Shown in pieces: positions 9,358-18,972 of a DNA stretch of 64,000 nucleotides (position 1 is its first letter; each line of letters opens with the position of its first letter). Where the stretch lies: the NCBI GenBank assembly GCA_029239875.1, contig JARBUD010000003.1, positions 124,001-188,000 on the forward strand, read 5' to 3'. The position numbers were made by a program, and so were the translations under genes. Under the pieces are notes generated by a model, which saw only the letters and a program-made list of their open reading frames with translations, was not told where the DNA came from and did no database searches. This DNA is from Xanthobacteraceae bacterium (lineage in GTDB: Bacteria; Pseudomonadota; Alphaproteobacteria; Rhizobiales; Xanthobacteraceae).

Positions 9358-10515
9358 ATGAATCGCCTGGACCGCTATGTGTTCCGTTCGGCCGCCTCGG
9401 CCTTCCTCGGAACGCTGCTCGTGCTCACCCTGATGATCTGGATCACGCAGGCGCTGCGTGAGCTCGACATCATGACCACGCAGGGCCAGACCATCCTCGC
9501 CTTCGTCTTCATCACCAGCCTCGCCCTTCCCGCGCTCATCCTCGGCCTGGCGCCGGCGGCGCTGTTCATGGCGGTCGCCTACACGCTCTTCCGCATGAAC
9601 AGCGATTCGGAGATCGTGGTGTCGAGCGCGGCCGGCATCTCGACCTGGCGGTTCCTGCGCCCGCTGGTGATCCTGGCGCTCATCGTGGCGGCGTGCTGCG
9701 CGGTGCTGTCGCTGGAGCTGGTGCCGGCGGCGATGCGGCAGTTCCGCTTCGAGATCTCGCGCGTGCGCGCCGACGTCGTGGCCTTCATAGCCCAGCCGGG
9801 ACGCTTCACCACGCTCGCCGACGGCATGGTGTTCCATGTGCGCGAGCGCAACGCCAACGGCGTGCTCGGCGGCATCTTCATCAACGATGCCCGCGACCCG
9901 AAGCAGACGAACACCTATCTCGCCGAGCGCGGCCAGGTGGTCGACAGCAAGGACGGCACCTTCCTCATCCTCGAGGAGGGCGCCATCCACCGGCGCACGC
10001 CGGGCAAGCCGGACAGCAACGTGGTCGAGTTCCAGCGCTACGCCTTCGACCTGTCGCCTTTCACCTCGAACGGCGAGACCACAGTCTACCGCGCGCCGGA
10101 GCGCTCTTTCCGCGAGCTTCTCAACCCGGATCCGAAGGATTACGTCTATATCCTTGAGTCCGGCCGCTTCACGGAGGAGCTGCACCGTCGGCTCTCGCTG
10201 CCGCTCTACGTGCTCGCCTTCTTCGGCATCGCCTGCGCCGCCCTCGCCGAGCCGCGCACGACCCGCGAAGGCCGCGGCCTCGCCTTGGCGGCGACCACAC
10301 CTTTTGTCATCGTGCTGCAGGTCACCAGCTTCGGCCTCATCAACCAGATTCGCGGCAACCCGGGCGTGATCCCCTTCGTCTACCTCGTGCCGGCGGTCTT
10401 CATCATCGGCTCCGCCCTGTCGCTGAGCGGCCGGTTCAAGCCGCGCATGCCCGAGGCGATGCGTCGCCAGATCGACCAGTTCGCGCAGCGTGTCGTGCGC
10501 GCAACGGTGAACTGA
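9358..10515 (+). CDS. lptF: LPS export ABC transporter permease LptF
   Basis: Inner-membrane half of the LptB2FG machine that extracts lipopolysaccharide from the inner membrane and feeds it to the periplasmic bridge. The 385-residue YjgP/YjgQ-family protein opens MNRLDRYVFRSAASAFLGTLL, has three N-terminal helices, a periplasmic beta-jellyroll domain and three C-terminal helices. The ATG at 9358 begins the conserved start; upstream codons do not look like family sequence. It is first in lptF-lptG-lptD-surA. Confidence 0.93.
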   Translation: MNRLDRYVFRSAASAFLGTLLVLTLMIWITQALRELDIMTTQGQTILAFVFITSLALPALILGLAPAALFMAVAYTLFRMNSDSEIVVSSAAGISTWRFLRPLVILALIVAACCAVLSLELVPAAMRQFRFEISRVRADVVAFIAQPGRFTTLADGMVFHVRERNANGVLGGIFINDARDPKQTNTYLAERGQVVDSKDGTFLILEEGAIHRRTPGKPDSNVVEFQRYAFDLSPFTSNGETTVYRAPERSFRELLNPDPKDYVYILESGRFTEELHRRLSLPLYVLAFFGIACAALAEPRTTREGRGLALAATTPFVIVLQVTSFGLINQIRGNPGVIPFVYLVPAVFIIGSALSLSGRFKPRMPEAMRRQIDQFAQRVVRATVN

Positions 10516-10567
10516 GCCATCCCATGCGTACGAGACAGCGACAACCGACAACCTGCGGAGCCCTGAA

Positions 10568-11653
10568 GTGATCGGGCGCACGCTCGGGGTCTATTTCGGC
10601 CGGCGCTTCCTTGGCGCCGTGCTCGGCATCTTCGTCGGGTGCGCCGGCCTCATCATGCTCATCGACCTGCTCGAATTGTCGCGGCGCGTCGGCGAGCGCG
10701 ACGTCGACATCGGCACGCTGATGCTGCTCGTCGTCTACCGCATGCCGTTCTTCACCGAGCAGCTCCTGCCCTTCGCGGTGCTGTTCGGTGCCATCGGCAC
10801 GTTCCTGACGCTGTCGCGGCGGCTGGAGCTGGTCGTCGCCCGCGCCTCCGGCATCTCGGCGTGGCAGTTCATCGCACCCGCATGCCTGCTCGCGCTGCTG
10901 CTCGGGGTATTCTCGACGACCGTCTACAATCCGGTCTCGGCCGACTTCAAGGACCGTGCCAGCCGGCTGGAGGCGGAGATCTTCAACCGCCAGACCGGCC
11001 TGTTCGCCATGACCACCGGCGGCTTCTGGATGCGTCAGCAAAGCGTGGACGGCCAAGCCATCATCCAGGCGGCGGCGACCAGCGACGGCGGGCGGCAGCT
11101 CACCGGCGTCAACGTCTTCCTGTTCGGCGAGGACGACAAGCTCACCGAGCGCATCGAGGCGGTGCGAGCCATCCTCGAATCCGGCGCATGGCGGCTCGAA
11201 CATGCGCGCGTCTTAACTCCTGGCATAGGGTTGCAGGAGTACGATAAGTACATGCTCGCGACCAACCTCACCCCGAATCAAGTCCAGGAAACGCTTCAGA
11301 GCGACACCGTGCCGTTCTGGCAGCTGCCGGCGGCGATCGATGCCGCGACCCGCGTGGGCTTCGGCGCGGAGCGCTACCGGCTGCAGTATCAGAGCCTGCT
11401 GGCGCGCCCCATGCTGCTGCTGGCGATGGTGCTGATCGCGGCCTCGGTGAGCCTGCGCGTGTTCCGCTTCGGCGGCATCGGGCAGACGATTCTCGGTGGC
11501 GTCGCCGCCGGCTTTCTGCTTTATGTGTCTACCAAGCTCGCCGAAGACCTCGGTGAGGCCGGGATTGTGCATCCCGTTATTGCAGCGTGGTTTCCAGCGG
11601 TCGTTGGGGCATTGATGGGCATTCTCATCCTGCTTCATCGGGAGGACGGATGA
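10568..11653 (+). CDS. lptG: LPS export ABC transporter permease LptG
   Basis: Partner of LptF in the LptB2FG exporter. A 361-residue YjgP/YjgQ-family protein with a GTG start (10568). MIGRTLGVYFGRRFLGAVLGIF leads into the first helix, followed by a periplasmic domain and three C-terminal helices. The stop overlaps the lptD start as ATGA, indicating coupled translation. Confidence 0.92.
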   Translation: MIGRTLGVYFGRRFLGAVLGIFVGCAGLIMLIDLLELSRRVGERDVDIGTLMLLVVYRMPFFTEQLLPFAVLFGAIGTFLTLSRRLELVVARASGISAWQFIAPACLLALLLGVFSTTVYNPVSADFKDRASRLEAEIFNRQTGLFAMTTGGFWMRQQSVDGQAIIQAAATSDGGRQLTGVNVFLFGEDDKLTERIEAVRAILESGAWRLEHARVLTPGIGLQEYDKYMLATNLTPNQVQETLQSDTVPFWQLPAAIDAATRVGFGAERYRLQYQSLLARPMLLLAMVLIAASVSLRVFRFGGIGQTILGGVAAGFLLYVSTKLAEDLGEAGIVHPVIAAWFPAVVGALMGILILLHREDG

Positions 11654-14130
11654 AGGTCGGCAACCTGTACGCCGGCCAGGCTGACATGGTGAGCAAGCGT
11701 CGTTCCCGCTGGCTCTCTGCGTCCGCTTGTTGGCTGTTCTTCGCGGTGAGTTCCTCTACGCTGGTTGCGTTCGCTCCGGCGCAGCCGGCGCATGCTCAGA
11801 ACGCCGGCGGCACGCCCGCCATGGCGAACGAGTTGCTGGGGAACCGCCAGACCGATCCCAATGCCAAGATGCTCGTGACCGCCGATGAGCTGGTCTACGA
11901 CAACACGCGCAACGAGGTGATCGCCGAGGGCAACGTCCAGATCTATTACGACGGTGCCGTGCTCGAGGCGCGCCGGGTCGTCTATGACCGGGCGAACAAT
12001 CGTCTGCGTGCCGAGGGCGGCGTCCGTCTCAAGGACAAGGACGGCACGGTCATCACGGCGGACAATCTCGACCTGACGCAGCAATTCACCGACGGCTTCG
12101 TCAATTCGCTGCGCATCGACACGCCCGACAACATGCATTTCGTCGCCGCGCGCGCCGACCGCTCCGGCGGCGACACCACGGTGCTGACCAGCGGCGCCTA
12201 CACGCCGTGCGAACCCTGTAAGGAGAACCCGCAGAAGCCGCCCCTGTGGCAGGTGCGGGCCGCTAAGATCATCCACAAAGAAAAAGAACAGATGATCTAC
12301 TTCCAGGACGCCCGGCTGGAGTTCCTGGGCGTGCCGATCGCCTGGACGCCCTATCTCGAGGCGCCCGACCCGACGGTGAAGCGCAAGTCCGGCTTCCTGA
12401 TCCCGCAGTTCATCAACAGCTCGGAGATCGGCTACGGGATGACCATCCCGTATTTCTGGAACATCGCGCCCAACATGGACGTGACGTTCTCGCCGCTCTT
12501 CGTCTCCAAGCAGGGCGTGATGCTCGACGCCGAGTTCCGCCACAGGCTGGAGACCGGCAGCTACAGCATCCGCGCCGCCGGCATCGAGCAGCAGGACAAG
12601 GACGAGTTTCTCGGCCAGCCCGGCTATCGCGACCAGCGCGGCATGGTCGAGACCCACGGCCGCTTCAACATCAACCAGAACTGGTACTGGGGCTGGGACG
12701 GCTGGCTGGTCTCGGACGAGACTTTCCTAGGGGACTACAACCTCATCAGCGAAAGCGTCCGCGAGGTGACCTCGCAGCTCTACCTCGTCGGCCAGGGCGA
12801 CCGCAGCTATTTCGACGCCCGGGCGATGTATTTCACCGGCCTGACCTCCTATGACGTTCAGGACCAGCAGCCGGTCGTCCATCCGGTCATCGACTACAGC
12901 AAGACGCTGGGCGAGTCGGTGTTCGGCGGCCAGTTTAGCTACGACTTCAACCTGACCAGCCTGAGCCGCCAGGAGATCGACCTGCGCGCCACCTCGGCGC
13001 TGTACGCCCCGCTCTTCCCGACGCTCTTCGACGGTCCCACCAACCAGTGCGACCTCGGCCGCATCCCGCCCGGCGTGAGCGTGCGCGAAGCCTGCCTGAT
13101 GCGCGGCATGGCCGGCAGCTACACCCGCGCCTCCGGCGTGGTCGACTGGCGCCGCACCTTCATCGACGCGGCGGGCCAGACCTGGACGCCGTTCTTCAAC
13201 ATGCAGCTCGACCTCGCCTCGGTGCAGACCGAGGCGGAGGACTATCCGTGGCTGCCCAGCGGTGACGACTCGCTCGTGCGCGCCATGCCGGCCGTCGGCC
13301 TGGAGTACCGCTACCCCTTCATCTCGACGCAGAGCTGGGGTACCCAGACCATCGAGCCGATCGCCCAGGTCATCATCCGTCCGGACGAGACCGACATCGG
13401 CCGGTTCCCGAACGAAGACGCGCAGAGCCTGATCTTCGACGACACCAACCTGTTCGAGATCAGCAAATATTCCGGCTATGACCGCGTCGAGGGCGGCGGG
13501 CGCGCCAATGTCGGCATTCAGTACACCGCCAACTTCAACAATGGCGGCCAGGTCAACGCCCTCTTCGGCCAGTCCTACCAGCTGTTCGGCCTGAACTCCT
13601 ATTCGGAGTTCGACATGGCCAACACCGGCGCGGAATCGGGCCTCGAGGACGACACCTCCGACTACGTCGCGCGCCTCTACTACCAGCCGACCAAGAACTT
13701 CTCGGTGATCAACCGCTTCCGTTTCGACCACGACGACTGGTCGGTGCAGCGCTACGAGGTCGAGGGCCGCGCGGTGATCGACAAGCTGTCGGTCTCGGCC
13801 CTGTACGGCCTCTACACGGCGCAGCCGCTGCTCGGCTATTACGAGGAGCGCGAAGGCATCCTCGGCACCGGCACGCTCAAGCTGAACGAGAACTGGAGCC
13901 TGCGGGCCGCCGCCCGCTACAACCTCAACCTCGACGAGATCGACTACACGCTGTTCGGCATCTCTTATGTCGACGAGTGCTTCGGCCTCGCGCTGAGTTA
14001 TCGCTCGGACTATACCGAGAGCGGCAACCGCGAGCGGGTCGACACGGTGCTGGTGACCATCACCCTGAAGACGCTCGGCGAAGCGGGCTTCTCCTCCGAC
14101 GTAGGCTCCGTCCTCGGTTCGGACAACTAG
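11650..14130 (+). CDS. lptD: LPS assembly protein LptD
   Basis: Outer-membrane beta-barrel that, with the LptE plug, inserts lipopolysaccharide into the outer leaflet. The 826-residue protein starts at the ATG overlapping the lptG stop, with GGGAGG just upstream. A signal peptide ends near AHA-Q50. The OstA/LptA-like N-terminal domain follows (repeat pattern ADELVYDNTRNEVIAEGNVQ), then the large LptD barrel. Cysteines at TPCEPC, in NQCDLG and REACLM, and near the end (DECFGLA) could form the inter-domain disulfides known for LptD. Downstream lies its probable chaperone gene. Confidence 0.95.
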   Translation: MKVGNLYAGQADMVSKRRSRWLSASACWLFFAVSSSTLVAFAPAQPAHAQNAGGTPAMANELLGNRQTDPNAKMLVTADELVYDNTRNEVIAEGNVQIYYDGAVLEARRVVYDRANNRLRAEGGVRLKDKDGTVITADNLDLTQQFTDGFVNSLRIDTPDNMHFVAARADRSGGDTTVLTSGAYTPCEPCKENPQKPPLWQVRAAKIIHKEKEQMIYFQDARLEFLGVPIAWTPYLEAPDPTVKRKSGFLIPQFINSSEIGYGMTIPYFWNIAPNMDVTFSPLFVSKQGVMLDAEFRHRLETGSYSIRAAGIEQQDKDEFLGQPGYRDQRGMVETHGRFNINQNWYWGWDGWLVSDETFLGDYNLISESVREVTSQLYLVGQGDRSYFDARAMYFTGLTSYDVQDQQPVVHPVIDYSKTLGESVFGGQFSYDFNLTSLSRQEIDLRATSALYAPLFPTLFDGPTNQCDLGRIPPGVSVREACLMRGMAGSYTRASGVVDWRRTFIDAAGQTWTPFFNMQLDLASVQTEAEDYPWLPSGDDSLVRAMPAVGLEYRYPFISTQSWGTQTIEPIAQVIIRPDETDIGRFPNEDAQSLIFDDTNLFEISKYSGYDRVEGGGRANVGIQYTANFNNGGQVNALFGQSYQLFGLNSYSEFDMANTGAESGLEDDTSDYVARLYYQPTKNFSVINRFRFDHDDWSVQRYEVEGRAVIDKLSVSALYGLYTAQPLLGYYEEREGILGTGTLKLNENWSLRAAARYNLNLDEIDYTLFGISYVDECFGLALSYRSDYTESGNRERVDTVLVTITLKTLGEAGFSSDVGSVLGSDN

Positions 14131-14234
14131 CCCCCGGCGTCGCATTGACGCCACATCCGCCGATCAGAAAGCGCCGATCGGCGGAACGCCAAGGATGCCG
14201 CCGCACGGCGGGAAGGAAGAACGGGACGCAAAAA

Positions 14235-15215
14235 ATGCTCGCAGGGGCCTGGATACGGGATGGTTGGCGTGCCGGCCGTCGTCTGATCGCCGAGCGGGCG
14301 GCCCGGACCCTGGTCGCCGGCATGGTCGCCGCTTGTGCCCTTATCGCCCTCCCCGGCGCCGCCAGTGCCCAGGGGATCCTCGTCATGGTGCAAGGTCAGC
14401 CGATCACCAGCTTCGACGTGGCGCAGCGCATCAAGCTCGCCCAGCTGACCGAACGCGTGTCGCTGAGCCAGAAGCAGGCGCTTGAGGACCTGATCGACGA
14501 GCGGCTCAAGATCATCACCGCCGAGCGCGGTGGGGTCACCGCCGACAAGGACGAGATCGAGAAGATGTTCGCGCGTATGGCGAACCGCTCCGGCCGCACG
14601 CCCGATCAGCTCACCCAGGCGCTCACCCAGTCCGGCCTCGACGCGCGCATGTTGAAGACCAAGATGCGCGCCGACTACGTCTGGAACAGCTATGTGCGCG
14701 GCCGCTACTCCTCGGCCGCCACGGTGCGCGATTCCGACGTGTTCGCCGCACTGCAGACCAAGGGCGAGGACCTCACCAAGGCCCAGCGCACCACCGAATA
14801 CACCATCCGCCAGATCGTTCTCGTCGTCGGCCGCACGGCCAACCCGGCGCAGCGCTCGCAGCGCATGGCCGAGGCCAACGGCCTGCGCAAGAGCTTCACC
14901 GACTGCGACGCCGGCGTCGCCACCGTCCGCGGCATGCGCGAGACCGTGGTGCGCGACCCGGTCATCCGCACTTCCGCCGACATGAGCGAAGGCGTGCGCA
15001 AGCTGATGAACGAAACGCCGATAGGCCAGCTGACGCCGCCCGAAGTCACCCGCGCCGGCATCGAGATGGTCGCCATCTGCGCGCGGCGCGAGGTCGTCGG
15101 CGAGAGCGCGCAGAAGCGCGAGGTCCGGGCCGAGCTCGAGAACAAGCAGTTCGAAACCGTCTCCAAGCGGCTTCTGGCGGAAGCCCGCAAGGGTGCCATG
15201 ATCCAGTATCGCTGA
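14235..15215 (+). CDS. SurA-like periplasmic chaperone / peptidyl-prolyl isomerase
   Basis: A 326-residue exported protein. Its signal peptide ends at ASA-Q46, then comes the SurA N-terminal helical domain (ILVMVQGQPITSFDVAQR), the family's best conserved segment. The following region resembles a single weakly conserved parvulin domain, less than the two in E. coli SurA. SurA-type chaperones deliver beta-barrel proteins to the BAM complex, so a position directly after lptD suggests LptD is a client. The ATG at 14235 follows a GGAAGGAAG region and opens a plausible leader. Confidence 0.85.
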   Translation: MLAGAWIRDGWRAGRRLIAERAARTLVAGMVAACALIALPGAASAQGILVMVQGQPITSFDVAQRIKLAQLTERVSLSQKQALEDLIDERLKIITAERGGVTADKDEIEKMFARMANRSGRTPDQLTQALTQSGLDARMLKTKMRADYVWNSYVRGRYSSAATVRDSDVFAALQTKGEDLTKAQRTTEYTIRQIVLVVGRTANPAQRSQRMAEANGLRKSFTDCDAGVATVRGMRETVVRDPVIRTSADMSEGVRKLMNETPIGQLTPPEVTRAGIEMVAICARREVVGESAQKREVRAELENKQFETVSKRLLAEARKGAMIQYR

Positions 15216-15222
15216 CACGACG

Positions 15223-16269
15223 ATGGCGCCCTCCCCGTCTCCCGTGCTGGCGCTGTCCTCGGGCGATCCCGCTGGCATCGGACCCGACATCGCGCTGGAA
15301 GCGTGGATGCTACGCGCCGAGCGCGGTCTGCCGCCCTTCCTCGTCACCGGCGACCCTGAACTTCTACGTGCACGCGCGGAGCTTCTCGGCCTCGCCGTGC
15401 CGGTGGAGGAGAGCACGCCGGAGGAAGCCTCCCGCCTGTTTCTCACCGCCCTGCCAGTCCTGCGGGCCGGGCCGCGCGTCACCGCCACTCCCGGACGGCC
15501 GGATGACAGCAGCGCGCCGTCCGCACGCGCCGCCATCGACGCGGCGGTCGCGCTGGTTCAGGCGGGCCGCGCCAGCGCCATCGTCACTAACCCGATCTCA
15601 AAGGCTGTGTTCTACGCCGCTGGCTTCACCTTCCCCGGCCACACCGAATATCTCGCCCACCTCGCCGGCAATCCGGCGCCGCGCGCGGTGATGATGATCT
15701 GGTCGACGGATCTCGCCGTCGTGCCGGCCACCATCCATGTGCCGATCGCCGAGGTGCCGCGCCTGTTCACGCAGGAGCTGCTGGTCGAGACCGGGCGCAT
15801 CGTCGCCCGCGACCTCATGCGCCGCTTCGGTATCGCGAGCCCGCGCCTCGTCTTCTGCGGCCTCAATCCGCATGCCAGTGAAGACGGCACGATCGGGCAG
15901 GAGGACGAGAAGGTCACCCGCCCCGCCGTCGAGGCGCTGCGCCACGAGGGTATCGACGCGCGCGGTCCGCTGCCGGCCGACACGCTGTTCTATCCCGCCG
16001 CGCGGCGGACCTACGACGTCGCCATCGGCGCCTATCACGACCAGGTGCTGGCGCCGGTGAAGACGCTCGCCTTCGACCGCGCGGTCAACGTCACGCTCGG
16101 GCTCCCCTTCGTGCGGACCTCGCCGGACCACGGCACCGCCTTCGACATCGCCGGCACTGGCCGCGCTGATCAGTCGAGCCTGATCGAGGCGCTCCGGCTC
16201 GCCCGCCGCCTCGCCGAGCGCGACCGCGCGGCGGCAAGCGCGCCCCCGGCTCTCGGCGCGCCAGCGTGA
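15223..16269 (+). CDS. pdxA: 4-hydroxythreonine-4-phosphate dehydrogenase
   Basis: Oxidises 4-phospho-hydroxy-L-threonine with NAD+ on the way to pyridoxal 5'-phosphate. The 348-residue length matches PdxA. It shows [18 protein letters not shown] at the start, [25 protein letters not shown] with a metal-ligand His, and [17 protein letters not shown] with a second metal His. It starts 7 bp after the surA-like stop and 7 bp before rsmA, an arrangement conserved in proteobacteria. Confidence 0.95.
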   Translation: MAPSPSPVLALSSGDPAGIGPDIALEAWMLRAERGLPPFLVTGDPELLRARAELLGLAVPVEESTPEEASRLFLTALPVLRAGPRVTATPGRPDDSSAPSARAAIDAAVALVQAGRASAIVTNPISKAVFYAAGFTFPGHTEYLAHLAGNPAPRAVMMIWSTDLAVVPATIHVPIAEVPRLFTQELLVETGRIVARDLMRRFGIASPRLVFCGLNPHASEDGTIGQEDEKVTRPAVEALRHEGIDARGPLPADTLFYPAARRTYDVAIGAYHDQVLAPVKTLAFDRAVNVTLGLPFVRTSPDHGTAFDIAGTGRADQSSLIEALRLARRLAERDRAAASAPPALGAPA

Positions 16270-16276
16270 GCCCGAG

Positions 16277-17158
16277 ATGAGCGTCGACGATCTCCCGCCG
16301 CTGCGCGAGGTGATCCGCGAGCACGGCCTGTCGGCGCTGAAATCGCTGGGGCAGAACTTCCTGCTCGACCTCAACCTCACCGCCAAGATCGCCCGCACCG
16401 CCGGCCGGCTGGAGGGGCTGACCGTCATCGAGGTCGGCCCCGGTCCTGGCGGCCTCACCCGCGCGCTGCTGGCACTCGGTGCCGACAAGGTGATCGCCAT
16501 CGAGCGGGACCACCGCTGCATCGCCGCGCTCACCGAGGTCGCCGCGCATTATCCCGGACGGCTGGAGGTGGTGGAGGGCGACGCGCTCTCCGCCGACTAT
16601 GCGGCGCTGGTGCCGCCCGGCACCCGCGCGGCCATCGTCGCCAACCTGCCCTACAACATCGCGACGCCGCTACTGGTCGGCTGGCTGTCGAGCGATCCCT
16701 GGCCGCCCTGGTATGAGAGCCTGACGCTAATGTTCCAGCGCGAGGTGGCCGAGCGTATCGTCGCCGCGCCGGGCACCGATCACTACGGCCGGCTCGCCGT
16801 GCTCACCGGCTGGCGGGCTCAGGCCCGCATCGCCTTCGACGTGCCCGCCTCCGCCTTCGTACCGCCGCCGAAGGTCACCTCCTCCGTTGTTCACATCATT
16901 CCGCGTGAAAAACCCCTGCCCTGCGAATTGAAGGCTTTGGAGCGGGTGACGGAAGCCGCCTTCGGCCAGCGCCGCAAGATGCTGCGCCAGAGCCTGAAGA
17001 GCCTCGGCGTCGACACGGGGGAACTGCTGGCCGCCGCCGGCATCGAGCCGACCGAGCGCGCCGAGCGCATCCCGGTCGAGGGCTTCGTGGCGCTCGCCAA
17101 TGCGTGGATGGCGATGCGGGGGGCGGTTCCGACTTCTACCCATGCACCCTCATCCTGA
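16277..17158 (+). CDS. rsmA: 16S rRNA (A1518/A1519) dimethyltransferase RsmA; stop codon inside a palindromic repeat
   Basis: Adds two methyl groups to each of two adjacent adenines near the 3' end of 16S rRNA during small-subunit maturation. The 293-residue protein has the KsgA blocks LGQNFLLD (24-31), the SAM-binding [13 protein letters not shown] (from residue 52) and [15 protein letters not shown]. The last residues (about ten, from THAPSS back) and the stop codon are encoded by the palindromic repeat at 17148-17253. The C-terminus therefore looks as if it was rewritten by insertion of that element, probably without effect on activity. Confidence 0.93.
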   Translation: MSVDDLPPLREVIREHGLSALKSLGQNFLLDLNLTAKIARTAGRLEGLTVIEVGPGPGGLTRALLALGADKVIAIERDHRCIAALTEVAAHYPGRLEVVEGDALSADYAALVPPGTRAAIVANLPYNIATPLLVGWLSSDPWPPWYESLTLMFQREVAERIVAAPGTDHYGRLAVLTGWRAQARIAFDVPASAFVPPPKVTSSVVHIIPREKPLPCELKALERVTEAAFGQRRKMLRQSLKSLGVDTGELLAAAGIEPTERAERIPVEGFVALANAWMAMRGAVPTSTHAPSS

Positions 17159-17253
17159 GGTGCAAGCGCAGCGAGCCTCGAAGGATGGTCGCTTAGGCGC
17201 GCCGGGATAAGCATCCTTCGAGGCCCGGCTTAGCCGGGCACCTCAGGATGAGG
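17148..17253. repeat. 106-bp palindromic intergenic repeat, family A, between rsmA and gmk
   Basis: Outer arms of 16 bp are perfect inverted repeats (17148-17163 and 17238-17253, core CTCATCCTGAGGTGC). Inner arms CCTCGAAGGATG (17176-17187) and CATCCTTCGAGG (17212-17223) nest inside. Relatives occur near 38683-38790, 44197-44212 and 54550-54654. It lies between converging genes and may serve as their shared transcription end. It has no coding capacity of its own. Confidence 0.9.
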
Positions 17254-17288
17254 TTGTTCAGGACACGAGAGAACTGCGGGTCGGCCGT

Positions 17289-17951
17289 TCAGGGAGTCAG
17301 CGTCACCAGTTCCTGGTCCAGCCGCTCGATGATCGGCGCGAGGTCAAGTTGGCGCTGACGGCGCAGGCGCTCGGCGGCGAGGATGGCCTGCAGGTTGATG
17401 AAGGTCGTGTTCAGGTCCTCGTTGACCAGCACGTAGTCGTACTCCTCCCAGTGCGCGATCTCGGTGCGGGCGTTCTTCAGCCGCTTCTCGATCACGCCCG
17501 AGGCGTCCTCCGCCCGCCGCTCCAGCCGCGTCTTCAGCTCCGTGGCCGAGGGCGGCAGGATGAACACGCCGACGATATCGGCCCGCATCTTCTCGTAGAG
17601 CTGCAGCGTCCCCTGGTAGTCGATGTCGAACAGCACGTCCTTGCCGGCCGCTAGCGCCGTCTCCACCGGCTCGCGCGGCGTGCCGTAGAAATTGCCGTGC
17701 ACCTCGGCCGATTCCAGCAGGTCGCCGGTGTCGCGCAGCTTCTCGAAGCGCTCGCGCTTGATGAAGTGGTAGTGAATACCCTCGACCTCGCTCGGACGCC
17801 GGTCGCGCGTGGTGACGGACACTGAAAGACGCATCTCGGGATGCTCCTTCAGGAGCAGCTGGGCCAGCGTCGACTTGCCCGCGCCCGAAGGCGAGGACAG
17901 CACCAGCATCAGCCCGCGGCGCGCGACCGAAATGGCGGGTGGGTTGATCAT
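17289..17951 (-). CDS. gmk: Guanylate kinase
   Basis: Phosphorylates GMP to GDP with ATP. The 220-residue protein has the P-loop [13 protein letters not shown] (about residues 19-31), [22 protein letters not shown] for GMP binding, and [14 protein letters not shown]. Directly downstream of the yicC-type gene, an association seen across proteobacteria. Confidence 0.96.
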   Translation of the reverse strand: MINPPAISVARRGLMLVLSSPSGAGKSTLAQLLLKEHPEMRLSVSVTTRDRRPSEVEGIHYHFIKRERFEKLRDTGDLLESAEVHGNFYGTPREPVETALAAGKDVLFDIDYQGTLQLYEKMRADIVGVFILPPSATELKTRLERRAEDASGVIEKRLKNARTEIAHWEEYDYVLVNEDLNTTFINLQAILAAERLRRQRQLDLAPIIERLDQELVTLTP

Positions 17952-17961
17952 GCGCGTCGCC

Positions 17962-18849
17962 TCACTCGATGTTCTGGACCTGCTCGCGGAACTGCTCGAC
18001 GAGCCCCTTCAGCTCCAGCCCGATCGCTGTCAGCGACACGTCGTTGGCCTTGGAGCAGAGCGTGTTGGTCTCGCGGTTGAACTCCTGCGCCAGGAAGTCG
18101 AGACGGCGCCCGACCGCCCCGCCCTCGCCCAGCATGGCGCGCGCGGCGGCGACATGGGCGACCAGCCGGTCGAGCTCCTCGCGCACGTCGACCTTGGAGG
18201 CCATCAGCAGCGCCTCCTGATGCAACCGGTCCGGGTCGAAATTCGCACCCGAATCCATCAGCACGCGCAGCTGCTCGTTGAGCTTGGCGCGGATCGCCTC
18301 GGGCTGGCGAGCCGGATTGGCTTCGGCGGCGGCGGTGAACGCGGCGATGCCGTCGAGCCGCTCGCCCAGCACTATGCCGAGCGCGGCGCCTTCCTGCGCC
18401 CGCATGGCGGCGAGGTCGGCCAGCGCCTTCTCGAAGCCGGCGACCACCGCCGCCTCGGCGGCGCGGCGCTCCTGTTCGCTCTCCTCGGCCTCGCTGATCT
18501 CCATCACGCCCTTCAGGCCGAGCAGGCTCTCCAGCCGCACCGGCGGGGCGTCGAGTTCGGCGGCAACCTTGCGCACCGAACGGGCAACGGCGCGCAGCAC
18601 ATCCTCGTTGATGCGCACGCTGACCTCGGGGTCGGAGCGGGTCATGGAGAGGCTGGCGTTGACGTTGCCGCGGGCGAGCACGCGCGAGGCGATCTGCTTC
18701 AGCCCGGGCTCAAGCCCTTCCCAGCCGGCGGGCAGGCGCAGCCGGACGTCGAGGCCCTTGCCATTGACCGACTTCAGCTCCCAGGCCCATCCCCACGCGC
18801 CACTGGTGCCCTGCGTGCGTGCGAAGCCCGTCATGCTGGCAAGCGCCAT
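17962..18849 (-). CDS. YicC-family endoribonuclease
   Basis: A 295-residue YicC/YloC-family protein. E. coli YicC has been described as an RNase acting on the small RNA RyhB. It opens [14 protein letters not shown], the family's signature start, and ends with the conserved C-terminal block around [18 protein letters not shown] and the [14 protein letters not shown] tail. The ATG at 18849 is used because it begins the conserved MTGFAR region. It lies 10 bp before gmk. Confidence 0.9.
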   Translation of the reverse strand: MALASMTGFARTQGTSGAWGWAWELKSVNGKGLDVRLRLPAGWEGLEPGLKQIASRVLARGNVNASLSMTRSDPEVSVRINEDVLRAVARSVRKVAAELDAPPVRLESLLGLKGVMEISEAEESEQERRAAEAAVVAGFEKALADLAAMRAQEGAALGIVLGERLDGIAAFTAAAEANPARQPEAIRAKLNEQLRVLMDSGANFDPDRLHQEALLMASKVDVREELDRLVAHVAAARAMLGEGGAVGRRLDFLAQEFNRETNTLCSKANDVSLTAIGLELKGLVEQFREQVQNIE

Positions 18850-18972
18850 TCTCTTACCCCTTGCCCGCCCCCGATCCACTGCGATCCCCGGCGGCGGGCG
18901 GAACATAACGGCGCCTGCCCCACGCCTCAAGCGAGGCGTGCGATATTGCCGTGGGCGGTGCGGGAGGTGGCG

